From the NCBI GenBank assembly GCA_949295915.1, contig CASFNB010000016.1:1-53471 (forward strand): 53,471 nucleotides of DNA, given 5' to 3'. Every line of letters starts with the position of its first letter. Position 1 is the first letter of the stretch. Origin of the DNA: an uncultured Pseudomonadota bacterium (GTDB taxonomy: Bacteria > Pseudomonadota > Alphaproteobacteria > RF32 > CAG-239). A program made the position numbers and the translations under genes. The notes under the pieces are model-generated. The model saw nothing but the letters and a program-made list of their open reading frames with translations, was not told where the DNA came from and ran no database searches. This document shows, piece by piece, positions 22,783 to 32,263 of the stretch.

Positions 22783-24644
22783 ACCTCCGGCACAGAAGAA
22801 TGAACGCGTTTTTCTTCCGGCACCGGCTCATCTTTGGTTTTATCAATCGGCTTTCCGGCCAACAAATCATTGATTTCTTCACCGGTCAAGGTTTCATATT
22901 CCATCAAAGCCTCAGCCAATTTTTCCCAATCTTCGCGATGTTCGGTCAAAATCTTCTTGGCGTTTTCATAACCTTGGTTGACAAAAGCTTTAATTTCTTC
23001 ATCAACCAAAGAAGCGGTTTCTTCACTCATATTTTGGTTTTGCGTAACCGATTTTCCCAAAAAGACTTCGTTGGAATTCTCCGAATAACGGATTGGTCCA
23101 AGCTTATCGCTCATACCCCATTCCATCACCATCGAGCGAGCCAAGTTGGTCGCAGCGGAAATATCCGAAGATGCACCGGAGGTTACCGCATCATAACCAA
23201 ACATGAGCTCTTCTGCCACGCGCCCGCCCATAAAAATGGTAAGTGTCGAGTGCATTTTGGCACGAGAATAAGAATATTGGTCTTTTTCCGGCAGTTGTTG
23301 CACCATACCCAAAGCGCGTCCTCTCGGAATAATCGTGGCTTTGTGAATGGGGTCGGCTTCCGGCACATGAAGCGTGCAAATCGCATGTCCGGCTTCATGA
23401 TATGCGGTATTGCGCTTTTCTTTTTCATCCATAGCCACGGATTTACGCTCATTACCCATCAAAACCTTATCTTTGGCTTCATCAAAATCAGCAGATGTAA
23501 CTTTGCGTTTGTTCTTACGTGCCGCAATCAAAGCCGCTTCATTCACAAGGTTGGCCAGCTCTGCACCTGAGAACCCCGGAGTTCCGCGCGCCACCACGGT
23601 TAAGCTGACATCTTTTGCCAAAGGAACTTTGCGAACGTGAACCTTAAGAATAGCCTCACGACCGCGTACGTCAGGATTTGAAACCGTAACTTGACGGTCA
23701 AAACGTCCCGGACGCAGCAAAGCCGGATCCAAAACATCGGGACGGTTGGTAGCGGCAATCAAAATCACATTTTCATTCTCGTCAAAACCATCCATTTCGA
23801 CCAAAAGCTGGTTTAATGTTTGCTCACGTTCATCATTTCCGCCGCCCAAACCGGCGCCACGATGACGACCGACGGCATCAATTTCATCAATAAACAATAA
23901 GCACGGCGCATTTTTCTTGGCTTGCGCAAACATATCACGCACGCGTGAAGCGCCCACACCGACAAACATCTCAACAAAGTCAGAACCGGAGATGGAAAAG
24001 AACGGCACATTGGCCTCGCCGGCAACCGCTTTGGCAAGCAAGGTTTTACCTGTTCCCGGAGGACCTACGAGCAAAACACCCTTTGGAATTTTTCCGCCCA
24101 AACGTTGGAATTTTTCCGGTTCTTTCAAAAATTCAACCACTTCTTCCAATTCTTGCTTGGATTCATCGCAACCGGCAACATCATCAAAAGTCACCTTTTT
24201 GTTGTTTTCAATCAAACGAGCACGCGACTTTCCAAAGCTCAAGGCTTTGTTGTTGCCGGAGTTGGCTTGACGCATAAAATAAATCCACACGCCGACAAGC
24301 AAAATCATCGGAAACCAAGAAACAAACACGCCCCAGAATGTATCGGAAGAATTATCTTGCGGCGCTGCCGTAACTTTGGCACCGCTACTGCGAATGGTAT
24401 CCACCATGGTCGGGTCATAAGGCGCATAGGTCATCAACTTCTGCCCGTCAATCGTCGTTCCGGTCACATCGGGACCGGCAATTTTAACCTCGGCCATACG
24501 CTTGGCATCTACCTCGTTCATAAAGTCAGAAAAGGCCACTGTCTGGTATCCGGCTTTTTTAGCATTACCGTTAAACATATTCAAAACGGTAGATAAGGCT
24601 ATAAAAGCCACCAACCAGATGATAATACTTTTTCCTGTTCTCAT
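22779..24644 (-). CDS. ftsH: ATP-dependent zinc metalloprotease FtsH
   Basis: The 621-aa protein is a membrane-bound AAA+ protease that extracts and degrades membrane and short-lived cytosolic proteins. Two membrane spans (residues 5-23 and 104-124) flank a periplasmic domain. The AAA module has Walker A GPPGTGKT (194-201), Walker B LLFIDEID (249-256) and the second region of homology ending RPGRFDR. The zinc site is HEAGH (416-420). It ends in an acidic [14 protein letters not shown] tail. The gene follows tilS after 27 bases, the usual tilS-ftsH order. Confidence 0.98.
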   Translation of the reverse strand: MRTGKSIIIWLVAFIALSTVLNMFNGNAKKAGYQTVAFSDFMNEVDAKRMAEVKIAGPDVTGTTIDGQKLMTYAPYDPTMVDTIRSSGAKVTAAPQDNSSDTFWGVFVSWFPMILLVGVWIYFMRQANSGNNKALSFGKSRARLIENNKKVTFDDVAGCDESKQELEEVVEFLKEPEKFQRLGGKIPKGVLLVGPPGTGKTLLAKAVAGEANVPFFSISGSDFVEMFVGVGASRVRDMFAQAKKNAPCLLFIDEIDAVGRHRGAGLGGGNDEREQTLNQLLVEMDGFDENENVILIAATNRPDVLDPALLRPGRFDRQVTVSNPDVRGREAILKVHVRKVPLAKDVSLTVVARGTPGFSGAELANLVNEAALIAARKNKRKVTSADFDEAKDKVLMGNERKSVAMDEKEKRNTAYHEAGHAICTLHVPEADPIHKATIIPRGRALGMVQQLPEKDQYSYSRAKMHSTLTIFMGGRVAEELMFGYDAVTSGASSDISAATNLARSMVMEWGMSDKLGPIRYSENSNEVFLGKSVTQNQNMSEETASLVDEEIKAFVNQGYENAKKILTEHREDWEKLAEALMEYETLTGEEINDLLAGKPIDKTKDEPVPEEKRVHSSVPEV

Positions 24645-24670
24645 CTTTTTTCCTTATTTTTTAACACAAC

Positions 24671-25753
24671 TTATTTATATATAGGGACTAATTTCAGCAA
24701 AGACAATCGCAATTTATAAGGTATCTTCAGTTTCTTGTATTTTGGGTGCAAATTGCAAAAATCTTCCCAATCTTTTTTTGAAGGTTTGTTTTTGATTTTG
24801 AGCTCGGGCACAATCCAAATCTGCCCATATTTTTTGATAATTTCACATCCGCCCAAAGTGCAAGACACAAAATCATCTTCTTTCAGACGCATCATTAAAC
24901 GATGAAGCTCTGCCGATTCCGGCTTATATTTGGCTTTACCCTGCTGATAGAGCAAAGTTCCGAGAATGCGAAACAACAATTCTTCATGCAATTCACCTAA
25001 ATTTTTTTCGGAAAAAGAAACGCCTGCTCCGCCCCAAAAACGAACATGATTTTTTATATATTGATTAACGCGATGTTGCACATAATCCAGAGTCGATTGC
25101 AACACTTTCATGGTTTCGACCAAGCGCTGCGGCGTAATACCCAAACTCTCTTCAATTTGCGGCATAAACTTGCGCACGCGAACGCGCAAAAAATCATCAC
25201 ATTGGTTTGACGGATCTTCCACCCATTCAATTTGACGATTATAAAGATATTTTTTCAAATCTTCGGGCAGAATGGAAAGTAAAGGACGAATAAGTATTAA
25301 GCCGTTTCGCTGAGTAACGGCACGCATACCGCACAAGCCGTCCAAACCACTGCCGCGTTGCAAACGCATAAAAAATGTTTCGGCTTGGTCTAAGGCTTGG
25401 TGCGCAATCGCCACAACTTTAACCTTGTTTTCTAGGCACCAATCGGCAAGCAAATCATAGCGAGCCTCACGCGCCGCTTCTTCGATTCCGTTTTTAGGCT
25501 TTTCTCCGTTCCAAGTCAAAATATGGTGCTCAATTTGATAAGCATTCATAATCCGCCCGACATAAAGAGCTTCCGCGGTAGATTCGCCGCGCAACTTGTG
25601 ATCAACCGTCAATGCCACAATTTTTTTGCCGAGAGGAGCCAACTCTTCTTGCATCATCAATACCAAAGCCAAAGAGTCCGCCCCGCCGGAAACGGCAACG
25701 GCAAACTCTTGAACTTCGACTAAACCATATTTTTCCAAAAATTCTTTAATCAA
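24671..25753 (-). CDS. tilS: tRNA(Ile)-lysidine synthase
   Basis: The 360-aa enzyme modifies C34 of tRNA-Ile(CAU) to lysidine so that it reads AUA. The N-terminal PP-loop has VSGGADSLAL (residues 21-30) and VAIAHQALDQAETFFMRL, with GLCGM downstream. The C-terminal part is shorter and poorly conserved, as is common. The start is a TTG at 25753 with GAGAAG upstream; no ATG exists nearby. It sits 15 bases after cpoB. Confidence 0.95.
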   Translation of the reverse strand: MIKEFLEKYGLVEVQEFAVAVSGGADSLALVLMMQEELAPLGKKIVALTVDHKLRGESTAEALYVGRIMNAYQIEHHILTWNGEKPKNGIEEAAREARYDLLADWCLENKVKVVAIAHQALDQAETFFMRLQRGSGLDGLCGMRAVTQRNGLILIRPLLSILPEDLKKYLYNRQIEWVEDPSNQCDDFLRVRVRKFMPQIEESLGITPQRLVETMKVLQSTLDYVQHRVNQYIKNHVRFWGGAGVSFSEKNLGELHEELLFRILGTLLYQQGKAKYKPESAELHRLMMRLKEDDFVSCTLGGCEIIKKYGQIWIVPELKIKNKPSKKDWEDFCNLHPKYKKLKIPYKLRLSLLKLVPIYK

Positions 25754-25768
25754 CGGAAAACTTCTTCT

Positions 25769-26623
25769 CTATTTACAACCAAGTTTTTTGGCTTCTTCTG
25801 CTGCTTTATTTTTAATTCTGTCTTCAGCCTTCGGAAATTCAGATTTCATATTAACAAAGGCTTCACAAGCGGCTTCTTTATTATTAAGTTCTTTCATGCT
25901 CATACCGAGCTTCAATAAACCGTCTGCCCCCTTCGGACCATCTTTATAATTTTTATATACCTTACCGAAAGCAACGGCGGCTTCTTTATATTGTCCTCTG
26001 GAGTAATAGACTTCACCGAGCCAAAATTGAGCGTTACCGGCGAGCTTATCCTGCGGGAAACGACGCAAGACTGAGTCAAAAGCCCCTTCTGCCTTGTCAT
26101 AATTTTTAGCTTTTAAATATTCTAAACCTTCTTTATAAATTTGATCGGCAGTTTTAGTCGGCATGGAAGGTAAATCCGTACCTTTATCAATCTCGGCACC
26201 GAGTAAAGATTTAGGAGCATTATCTGCTACTTTGGGCGCGAATTTTTCTTTTGGTTCTTTAATGCCGACACCGCTTGATTTAATGGGTTTTCCTTCAATC
26301 ATGGAAATACGCACGTCAATATCGCGATTAATCATATCAATACGTTCGTTCATGGTTTTGAGTTTATATTCAATTTCATCCAAGCGACCGTTAATTTTGC
26401 GCATATTTTCATCCATTTCACCGACACGCACAGCCATATCTGAAGAAGAAACCGGACCGGAAAAGTCGTCATTTTGTGCACGATAAGCATTTCTCTGCAA
26501 AGCGCGCACATCTTCTTTCAAGGCTTCAACATCAGCCTCCAAAGCGCCAAATTGTTGTGCCTGAGCTGTAGAACACAAAAGCGCTACGGAAAAAGATAAA
26601 AACAAAATCTTAGATATTTTCAT
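25769..26623 (-). CDS. cpoB: Cell division coordinator CpoB / YbgF
   Basis: The 284-aa protein carries a signal peptide cleaved near AQA (residue 22), a coiled coil (about 28-110) with conserved RxGEMDENMRKINGRLDEIEYKL, a linker, and a C-terminal TPR domain (about 160-280; YKEGLEYLKAKNYDKAEGAF, AQFWLGEVYYSRGQYKEAAVAF). In the periplasm it couples Tol-Pal activity with septal peptidoglycan synthesis. It lies between pal and tilS as expected. tolQRAB are not in the window. Confidence 0.95.
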   Translation of the reverse strand: MKISKILFLSFSVALLCSTAQAQQFGALEADVEALKEDVRALQRNAYRAQNDDFSGPVSSSDMAVRVGEMDENMRKINGRLDEIEYKLKTMNERIDMINRDIDVRISMIEGKPIKSSGVGIKEPKEKFAPKVADNAPKSLLGAEIDKGTDLPSMPTKTADQIYKEGLEYLKAKNYDKAEGAFDSVLRRFPQDKLAGNAQFWLGEVYYSRGQYKEAAVAFGKVYKNYKDGPKGADGLLKLGMSMKELNNKEAACEAFVNMKSEFPKAEDRIKNKAAEEAKKLGCK

Positions 26624-26689
26624 TAAAACCTCACAAATCTTTCAAAACTTTTCTTAGGTTAAAACAATTTACAAATAAGCTCAAGCAAT

Positions 26690-26725
26690 AAAAAAAACGT
26701 ATCCCAAATAAGGATACGTTTTTTA
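26690..26725 (-). terminator. Terminator after pal
   Basis: ACGTATCC-CAAATAA-GGATACGT with eight A before and six T after. It separates pal from cpoB, so cpoB probably also has its own promoter in the next 60 bases. Confidence 0.85.
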
Positions 26726-26746
26726 TCAATCTCTTATAACTGTAAA

Positions 26747-27214
26747 TTATTTAGAAGTAGCTTTAACTACAGTTACGGCACGACGGTTTTGAGCCCAAGC
26801 AGCTTCGTTGTTACCCAAAACAGCCGGTCTTTCTTTACCGTAAGAAATTGTAGAAATTCTGTCAGCGGCTACGCCTTGAGAGATGAGGTATTGTTTAACA
26901 GCGTTGGCGCGGCGTTCACCCAAAGCCAAGTTGTATTCGCGAGTACCTCTGTCATCGCAGTAACCTTGAACGATTACGTTAACTTTTTTGTGATCTTTCA
27001 ACCATTTTGCTTGACCATCCAAAACTTCGGCAGCTTCGCTGGAAATAGCAGAACTATCGAAAGCAAAGAAAACTCTGTCTTCAGCATTGGCCATGAAATC
27101 GCGAGCTTCAATAGTGTCGCATTCAGCACCACCGAACAAACCGCCGTCAAAGCCTAAAGAAGAACAACCAGACAATGCAACAATTGCAAAGAATAAACTA
27201 AACAGTTTTTTCAT
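26747..27214 (-). CDS. pal: Peptidoglycan-associated lipoprotein Pal
   Basis: I use the ATG at 27214 (155 aa) because GGAG lies seven bases ahead. The longer frame adds five residues. The signal peptide ends in lipobox ALSGC (Cys17), followed by a short linker and an OmpA-like domain. Its FFAFDSSAIS and QGYCDDRGTREYNLALGERRANAVKQYL bind peptidoglycan diaminopimelate. Pal anchors the outer membrane to the wall and works with TolB. Here it heads the pal-cpoB-tilS-ftsH cluster. Confidence 0.97.
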   Translation of the reverse strand: MKKLFSLFFAIVALSGCSSLGFDGGLFGGAECDTIEARDFMANAEDRVFFAFDSSAISSEAAEVLDGQAKWLKDHKKVNVIVQGYCDDRGTREYNLALGERRANAVKQYLISQGVAADRISTISYGKERPAVLGNNEAAWAQNRRAVTVVKATSK

Positions 27215-27432
27215 ATTATTAATCTCCATATGGGTTTAATATTTAATTGTTTAACAATTAATACAGAAAATAACTTAAGCAATAAAAGTTAATTTTTCAA
27301 CAACAAATAAAAAAATTTGCCGGTTTTATACAAAAAAAATCAAAATTATTGTTTTCTAATATGTCAAAAACAAGTTTTTTCATTCAAAATTTGTTTTTTG
27401 AAACCAAATTGAACAAAAAAATTCCGATTCGG

Positions 27433-27873
27433 TCATTCTCTGTGATAAGGATGATGCGCAATAATTGTCTGCACACGATAAATTTGTTCCGTCAACACCG
27501 CACGCATAAGCATATGAGGCAAAGTAAGCTTTCCGAAAGAAAGCAACAAATCGGCTTTATCTCTGGTAGATTGCAAATGTCCGTCTGCTCCGCCAATTAA
27601 AAAACAAATTTCCGAAACCCCATTCAACTGCCAATTTTCAATTTTTGCGGCAAGCTCCAAACTCTTCATATTTTCACCACGTTCATCCAAAACTATAACC
27701 TTTGCGCCATGAGGTATATTTTCTTGCAAAAACTTAGCTTCATCAACTTGGTCGGAATTATCTTTTTCTTTAATAATCACATTCCATGAAGAACGTTTCA
27801 CATATTCGGCAATAATCATGGCCTCCGGCGAGTTTTTCTTACATTTTCCGATGGCTAAAATTGTAACTTTCAT
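27433..27873 (-). CDS. rlmH: 23S rRNA (pseudouridine1915-N3)-methyltransferase RlmH
   Basis: The 146-aa SPOUT methyltransferase methylates pseudouridine 1915 in helix 69. Seen: MKVTILAIGK at the start, VIVLDERGE, the SAM-binding knot ICFLIGGADGH, and LSFGKLTLPHMLMRAVLTEQIYRVQTIIAHHPYHR at the C terminus, which is nearly invariant in the family. Normally next to rsfS; here a divergent orphan gene separates them. Confidence 0.97.
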   Translation of the reverse strand: MKVTILAIGKCKKNSPEAMIIAEYVKRSSWNVIIKEKDNSDQVDEAKFLQENIPHGAKVIVLDERGENMKSLELAAKIENWQLNGVSEICFLIGGADGHLQSTRDKADLLLSFGKLTLPHMLMRAVLTEQIYRVQTIIAHHPYHRE

Positions 27874-27960
27874 ACATTTCCTCTCTTGACATTTTTTCTT
27901 AAAAACATAATCTTAAATGTAAATTAATACAATTATAAAAAATTATTAAAACTAAATATT

Positions 27961-28425
27961 ATGAAAAAAGAAATTTTCGACGCCATTTCGTCATGGCATC
28001 AAGAACAAAAAAAATTATTAAACGGCTCACAAAAAGTAGTATCAAAAGTATTAACATTAGCTGAGTATCATCACAACATATCTGATGAAAATGATGCGGC
28101 TCAAGCTCTTTCCGAAATACTCGATGACAAAATTGAAACAAGCATGATTTTTTGGGGCGTTCCGTACAGCCAACGCACACCATGTACCGAATTAAAAATA
28201 AGCTCAGGTTTTGCTTATCTTGTCCCCAATTTAGGCTGGATAATCATTTGGAAAGATGATAACAAGATATTTTTTCTTGATAAAAATCTCTTTAAGATGG
28301 AAAAATGCTTCGATTATAACACACGGCGATCTGCATACGCTTTGTTGACGGAAAACATAAAAATTCGCGGCATAATAATTTTAATTCTGGTGTTAATAAT
28401 AATTATGATTGCCTATTTTCAATAA
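27961..28425 (+). CDS. Hypothetical tail-anchored membrane protein
   Basis: This 154-aa orphan is unrecognised. Residues 1-130 look soluble and mixed, with W and Y, and residues 135-153 form a single C-terminal span of almost pure Ile/Leu, suggesting a tail anchor. It is encoded opposite to its neighbours, between rlmH and rsfS, which usually lie together in one operon. It ends at a bidirectional terminator. No Shine-Dalgarno sequence is visible before the ATG. Confidence 0.65.
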   Translation: MKKEIFDAISSWHQEQKKLLNGSQKVVSKVLTLAEYHHNISDENDAAQALSEILDDKIETSMIFWGVPYSQRTPCTELKISSGFAYLVPNLGWIIIWKDDNKIFFLDKNLFKMEKCFDYNTRRSAYALLTENIKIRGIIILILVLIIIMIAYFQ

Positions 28426-28426
28426 A

Positions 28427-28466
28427 TAAAAAAAAGCTGAGCTTCAAAACTCAGCTTTTTTTATTT
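28427..28466. terminator. Bidirectional terminator between orphan and rsfS
   Basis: AAAAAGCTGAG-CTTCAAAA-CTCAGCTTTTTTT, a stem of about 10 bp with A and T tracts on opposite ends. Confidence 0.9.
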
Positions 28467-28469
28467 ATT

Positions 28470-28865
28470 CTATTCGCCACCGACTTTTTTCAAAGTCCCG
28501 ATAGAAGCCCACATCTTTTCCAAATTATAAAATTCGCGAACTTCCGGCTTAAAAATATGGACGATCACGTCAAAAGCATCTATCAAAACCCAATCTGCTT
28601 TTTCTTCACCCTCTGCCATTGAGAGGTATCCGGCAGCTTTGAGCTTTTCTTGTACTTTTTCTGCCAAAGATGCAACATGGCGCTGTGACGTACCGCTGGC
28701 AATCACCATCTGATTTGCGATTGATGATTTTCCTTGCAAATCAATAACGACCATATCTTCAGCCTTACCTTCATCCAAGGTATCGACCACAATTTTCAAA
28801 ATTTCTGCAGCATCTTGCTCGGAGGTTTGTTTTTTTGCTCTCTTAATCAAATCTCTGCTCCTCAT
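28470..28865 (-). CDS. rsfS: Ribosomal silencing factor RsfS
   Basis: The 131-aa protein binds L14 and blocks subunit joining in starvation. Family pattern: IVVDTLDEGKAEDMVVIDLQGKSSIANQMVIASGTSQRHVASLAEKV and WVLIDAFDVIVHIFKPEVREFYNLEKMW. It starts nine bases after obgE, so it is the last gene of the rplU-rpmA-obgE-rsfS run. Confidence 0.96.
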   Translation of the reverse strand: MRSRDLIKRAKKQTSEQDAAEILKIVVDTLDEGKAEDMVVIDLQGKSSIANQMVIASGTSQRHVASLAEKVQEKLKAAGYLSMAEGEEKADWVLIDAFDVIVHIFKPEVREFYNLEKMWASIGTLKKVGGE

Positions 28866-28874
28866 TTTGCACCG

Positions 28875-29996
<1,122 letters not shown>

Positions 29997-30003
29997 CTAA
30001 AAA

Positions 30004-30258
30004 CTATTCGGTAACAACAGAAACAACTGTTCTATCACCGGCTTTTTTAGAAAACTCAACTTTACCTTCGGCAACGGCAAAGATTGTGTGATCTTTACCC
30101 ATAGCAACATTGTTACCCGGATGGTAAACAGTACCACGTTGACGAATGATGATATTTCCGGGGATAACGGCTTCACCGCCGAATTTTTTAACGCCCAAAC
30201 GACGTCCGATAGAGTCGCGTCCGTTATTGGAACTACCGCCTGACTTCTTATGTGCCAT
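30004..30258 (-). CDS. rpmA: 50S ribosomal protein L27
   Basis: The 84-aa protein has the L27 hallmark [25 protein letters not shown] at its N terminus, which reaches the peptidyl-transferase centre, and a [15 protein letters not shown] core. No N-terminal extension needing cleavage is present. It lies between rplU (21-base gap) and obgE. Confidence 0.98.
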   Translation of the reverse strand: MAHKKSGGSSNNGRDSIGRRLGVKKFGGEAVIPGNIIIRQRGTVYHPGNNVAMGKDHTIFAVAEGKVEFSKKAGDRTVVSVVTE

Positions 30259-30279
30259 AACTCAATACTCCCTTATATC

Positions 30280-30582
30280 TTATTTACCACAAACATCGGT
30301 AATTTTAACCAATGTAATTTGTTGTCTGTGGCCGTTTTTACGACGATAGTTTTGTCTTCTTTTCTTTTTGAAAACAATAACTTTTGCGTCTTTAGCTTGT
30401 TTCAAAACGGTAGCTTTAACGGAAGCACCTGCAACCAAAGGAGTGCCGATGGTTTCTCCGCATGCCAAAACTTCGTTAAATACAACTTCGCTACCTTCAT
30501 TACCGGCGATTTTCTCAATTTTAATAACATCACCAGATGCTACTTTATATTGTTTTCCGCCTGTTCTAATTACTGCGTACAT
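30280..30582 (-). CDS. rplU: 50S ribosomal protein L21
   Basis: The 100-aa protein begins [14 protein letters not shown] and ends with [19 protein letters not shown], both diagnostic of L21, which binds domain II of 23S rRNA. First gene of the rplU-rpmA-obgE-rsfS run; the promoter should lie in the 120-base gap before it. Confidence 0.98.
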   Translation of the reverse strand: MYAVIRTGGKQYKVASGDVIKIEKIAGNEGSEVVFNEVLACGETIGTPLVAGASVKATVLKQAKDAKVIVFKKKRRQNYRRKNGHRQQITLVKITDVCGK

Positions 30583-30707
30583 TTTTATTCACCTAATTTT
30601 ACAATTTTAAACATAAAACGTTGCTTTGCAATATACATAAGTTTTTCGCCGTGTCAAGTAAGAATCTCTATAAAAATTAATAAAACATCAATAAAAGGCA
30701 ATTTTTC

Positions 30708-31187
30708 TTATTTTTTATTTAAAATTCTGTATAGTTCGGGTTTAAGGAAACGCCCTTGCCAAATGCCTTTTTTCCTCTTTTCTGCTTGTTCTTCAGCGTC
30801 ATTATATTCTTGCGTATATCTTTTATAAGCCACGGCCCATCCTTCTTCAACCATTTTTTCGTTAATATTGACTCCGCGACTATAACAAACCGAGACATAG
30901 CGCTTATACTTATCTTTAACGACAAACTTGCATTTTGTATCATCTCCGGCTAATTTTTTCAAAAATCGTGTTGCCAACTTTCCGCAAGGATATTCTTTAT
31001 TTTTGGCATTAAAGCAAGTTTGCTTATATTCCGGAGCGTCGATTCCTGATAATCTGATTTCTTTATTATCAACAACCAAACTATCGCCGTCTATAACCTT
31101 GACGAATGCCTCTGCCGAACCGACACAAATTCCCCACAAAAGACAACTTTCAAGCCACAACTTTACACATTTTTTCATCTGCATCAT
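30708..31187 (-). CDS. Secreted thermonuclease-like protein (SNase domain)
   Basis: I use the ATG at 31187 (159 aa) because AAAGGAAA precedes it. A signal peptide of about 26 residues (ending GSAEA) leads into a staphylococcal nuclease domain with VIDGDSLVVDNKEIRLSGIDAPEY, then KYKRYVSVCY and GWAVAYKRYTQEYNDAEEQA. Catalytic Asp and Glu positions are visible; the usual Arg of RVRLxGID is RLSGID here. Four Cys could form disulfides. It is probably exported and calcium-dependent, degrading DNA or RNA. Confidence 0.88.
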   Translation of the reverse strand: MMQMKKCVKLWLESCLLWGICVGSAEAFVKVIDGDSLVVDNKEIRLSGIDAPEYKQTCFNAKNKEYPCGKLATRFLKKLAGDDTKCKFVVKDKYKRYVSVCYSRGVNINEKMVEEGWAVAYKRYTQEYNDAEEQAEKRKKGIWQGRFLKPELYRILNKK

Positions 31188-31341
31188 TTTTCCTTTAATT
31201 GATTGTACAAGTTTATAATCTGACAAAAAAATATCAATTCTAAAAAATTGTTTAATAAACGCAAAAATCCTTTGTCGTTTATAATCTTTAGCTTTAATAT
31301 CGTGGCATTAGAATATTTTTTTAATAAAGGAAGATAGATTC

Positions 31342-32220
31342 GTGTTCAATAAATACATCAAAACCGTTTTTCTTATAAGTTTGCTCATTCTCAGCGGCTG
31401 CAACTTGCGTTATGTAAGTTTTCAAAGTTTGGTCAACAGCAAATATGTTTCCGGCTCAAATGTTGAAAATGCACCTTTACGTGAAGCCGGTGCTATTGTT
31501 GTTTGCCGCAGCAAACAATGCGCTCCGGCCAAACTATCAATGTCCAGTCAATACATTTTTAACAGTCTGCTCCACCTGTTTGAAAATAACAACCATAAAA
31601 AAATGCTGGTCTGCCAAGCAAACCCTTCCTCTAGAACCTGCCTTGAACATTATATTACACTTCCGATAAAAGTTGGTATCACACCGGCATATATGTATAT
31701 TGATTCTGTAAAAATAACCGATATTACTATTAACAAAGGAAATAATACACTCAATCTGATTCTAAACTATAATGTAACTTATAATGGTCAAACGCCCGAT
31801 TGCACACCGGCTCAATCCATTTTATACGTACGTAACGTAAATCATATTTTGCTGGAAGATCCGGGATACAATTGCAAAATGACAACCGTCGGAACAACCA
31901 ACATCAAAACCGTATTTGTTATAGATTATATTGATTTAGACTACGGATTTATAGGCGGATACTATTCTTTAGGACTATCCGGTCCGGCATACGGTGGAGG
32001 AACAGGCTACATGTTGCTACGTCTGCCGAAAAATGCCTATCCTTTGGCACCCGAGTTACAAACCCCGAAATCAAAAAAATCTAAACAAATATCGACTGAC
32101 GCCTCAACTCCGGCATATCCTCAAGAAGGAACAAGCATGACTATGGATGTTCAAGCAGATACGCCGCAAGGAACCATTGAAGAAAGCGTACAAGTATTTC
32201 CGCTTCCGGCAAAACAATAA
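31342..32220 (+). CDS. Predicted outer-membrane/periplasmic lipoprotein, function unknown
   Basis: The 292-aa protein begins at GTG with AAAGGAAG eight bases ahead. The signal peptide ends in lipobox LILSGC (Cys20). The body looks beta-rich, with paired Cys (CRSKQCAP, CQANPSSRTCLEH, DCTPAQ, YNC) likely in disulfides. The last 60 residues are Pro/Ser/Thr-rich and probably disordered. No family is recognised. It ends in a strong terminator and is divergent from the nuclease gene. Confidence 0.75.
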   Translation: MFNKYIKTVFLISLLILSGCNLRYVSFQSLVNSKYVSGSNVENAPLREAGAIVVCRSKQCAPAKLSMSSQYIFNSLLHLFENNNHKKMLVCQANPSSRTCLEHYITLPIKVGITPAYMYIDSVKITDITINKGNNTLNLILNYNVTYNGQTPDCTPAQSILYVRNVNHILLEDPGYNCKMTTVGTTNIKTVFVIDYIDLDYGFIGGYYSLGLSGPAYGGGTGYMLLRLPKNAYPLAPELQTPKSKKSKQISTDASTPAYPQEGTSMTMDVQADTPQGTIEESVQVFPLPAKQ

Positions 32221-32252
32221 GAGAAGAGGGCTTGTCCCTCTTCTCTTTTTTT
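32221..32252 (+). terminator. Rho-independent terminator of the lipoprotein gene
   Basis: GAGAAGAGGG-CTTG-TCCCTCTTCTC followed by seven T. Confidence 0.95.
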
Positions 32253-32263
32253 AGATACATATT

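Noticed and set aside
22800..23570. 256-aa plus-strand frame opposite ftsH
   Set aside because: Antisense shadow; ftsH on the minus strand is certain.
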